A stretch of DNA of 64,000 nt from Bacteroidota bacterium (GTDB taxonomy: Bacteria > Bacteroidota > Bacteroidia > Bacteroidales > ML635J-15): assembly GCA_029558535.1 (NCBI GenBank), contig JAKQEK010000317.1:1-64000 (forward strand), given 5' to 3'. Every line of letters begins with the position of its first letter. Position 1 is the stretch's first letter. The translations under genes and the position numbers were made by a program. Below the pieces are notes generated by a model, which did no database searches, was not told where the DNA came from, and was given only the letters and a program-made list of their open reading frames with translations. Shown in pieces: positions 63,945 to 64,000 of the stretch.

Positions 63945-64000
63945 ATGAAAAATAGATATTTTTTCTTTGTTATGGTTTTATTCTATATTCCTTCTGGTGT
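63945..64000 (+). CDS. start of an exported protein, cut by the window end
   Basis: ATG 63945 opens MKNRYFFFVMVLFYIPSG, a signal-peptide-like sequence that continues past the window. The promoter ahead of it supports a real gene. The product cannot be named from 18 residues. Confidence 0.55.
   Translation, partial: MKNRYFFFVMVLFYIPSG

Overview
The window looks like a chromosomal segment of a low-GC Bacteroidota bacterium, most likely of the Bacteroidales or a near relative. The signs are: six proteins ending in a type IX secretion (T9SS) type A sorting domain; promoters of the Bacteroidota form (TTTG, about 18-22 bases, TAnnTTTG) in place of sigma70 boxes; starts without strong Shine-Dalgarno sequences; a mraZ-to-ftsZ division cluster lacking murF; and a GlsA/GlsB glycine-lipid pair. 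I saw no insertion sequence, prophage, CRISPR array or rRNA, and no gene-free stretch above about 300 bases.

Layout. 1-2.9 kb: the tail of a GIY-YIG nuclease and two tandem Kelch/T9SS genes, the second frameshifted. 2.9-11.7 kb: housekeeping and metabolic genes (SSS symporter, lipoprotein esterase, recR, aminotransferase, lgt, yqhD-like alcohol dehydrogenase, secreted esterase). 11.8-20.5 kb: gmk and yicC, an outer-membrane-type protein, a very large sensor kinase overlapping rlmH, and a DUF4783-nadC-yihY operon. 20.6-35.4 kb: an accessory region rich in exported proteins: a thioredoxin-fold/PKD/T9SS protein with an in-frame TGA at the first cysteine of CxxC, small secreted proteins including a tandem paralogous pair, a serpin divergent from a papain-like protease, tRNA-Leu(GAG), a TapB-like protein and a 2062-residue alpha-2-macroglobulin. 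35.5-51.1 kb: the division and cell wall operon on the minus strand, mraZ-rsmH-ftsL-ftsI-murE-mraY-murD-ftsW-murG-murC-ftsQ-ftsA-ftsZ-yqeY, with a 10-bp-periodic candidate MraZ operator. 51.2-64 kb: glsA-glsB, an OmpA-family protein whose start codon lies in a perfect inverted repeat, an HU/SPOR protein, a C10 (streptopain-like) protease, a DUF4177-like protein, a thioredoxin/GNAT pair, pepD, a LysM/periplasmic-binding protein and the start of another exported protein.

How the genes relate. The division operon makes peptidoglycan precursors and the Z-ring, and the SPOR, LysM and OmpA proteins nearby fit an envelope theme. The accessory region pairs exported proteases with protease inhibitors. 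Lgt would lipidate the serpin and the lipoprotein esterase. The T9SS machinery needed for the six cargo proteins is outside the window.

The observation most worth following is codon 58 of the gene at 20588. A TGA replaces the first cysteine of a thioredoxin CxxC motif in an otherwise intact 703-codon frame with its own promoter. This could be a selenocysteine in a T9SS-exported thioredoxin-like protein, or a nonsense mutation at the catalytic cysteine. No textbook bacterial SECIS hairpin is obvious by eye, so both readings stay open.
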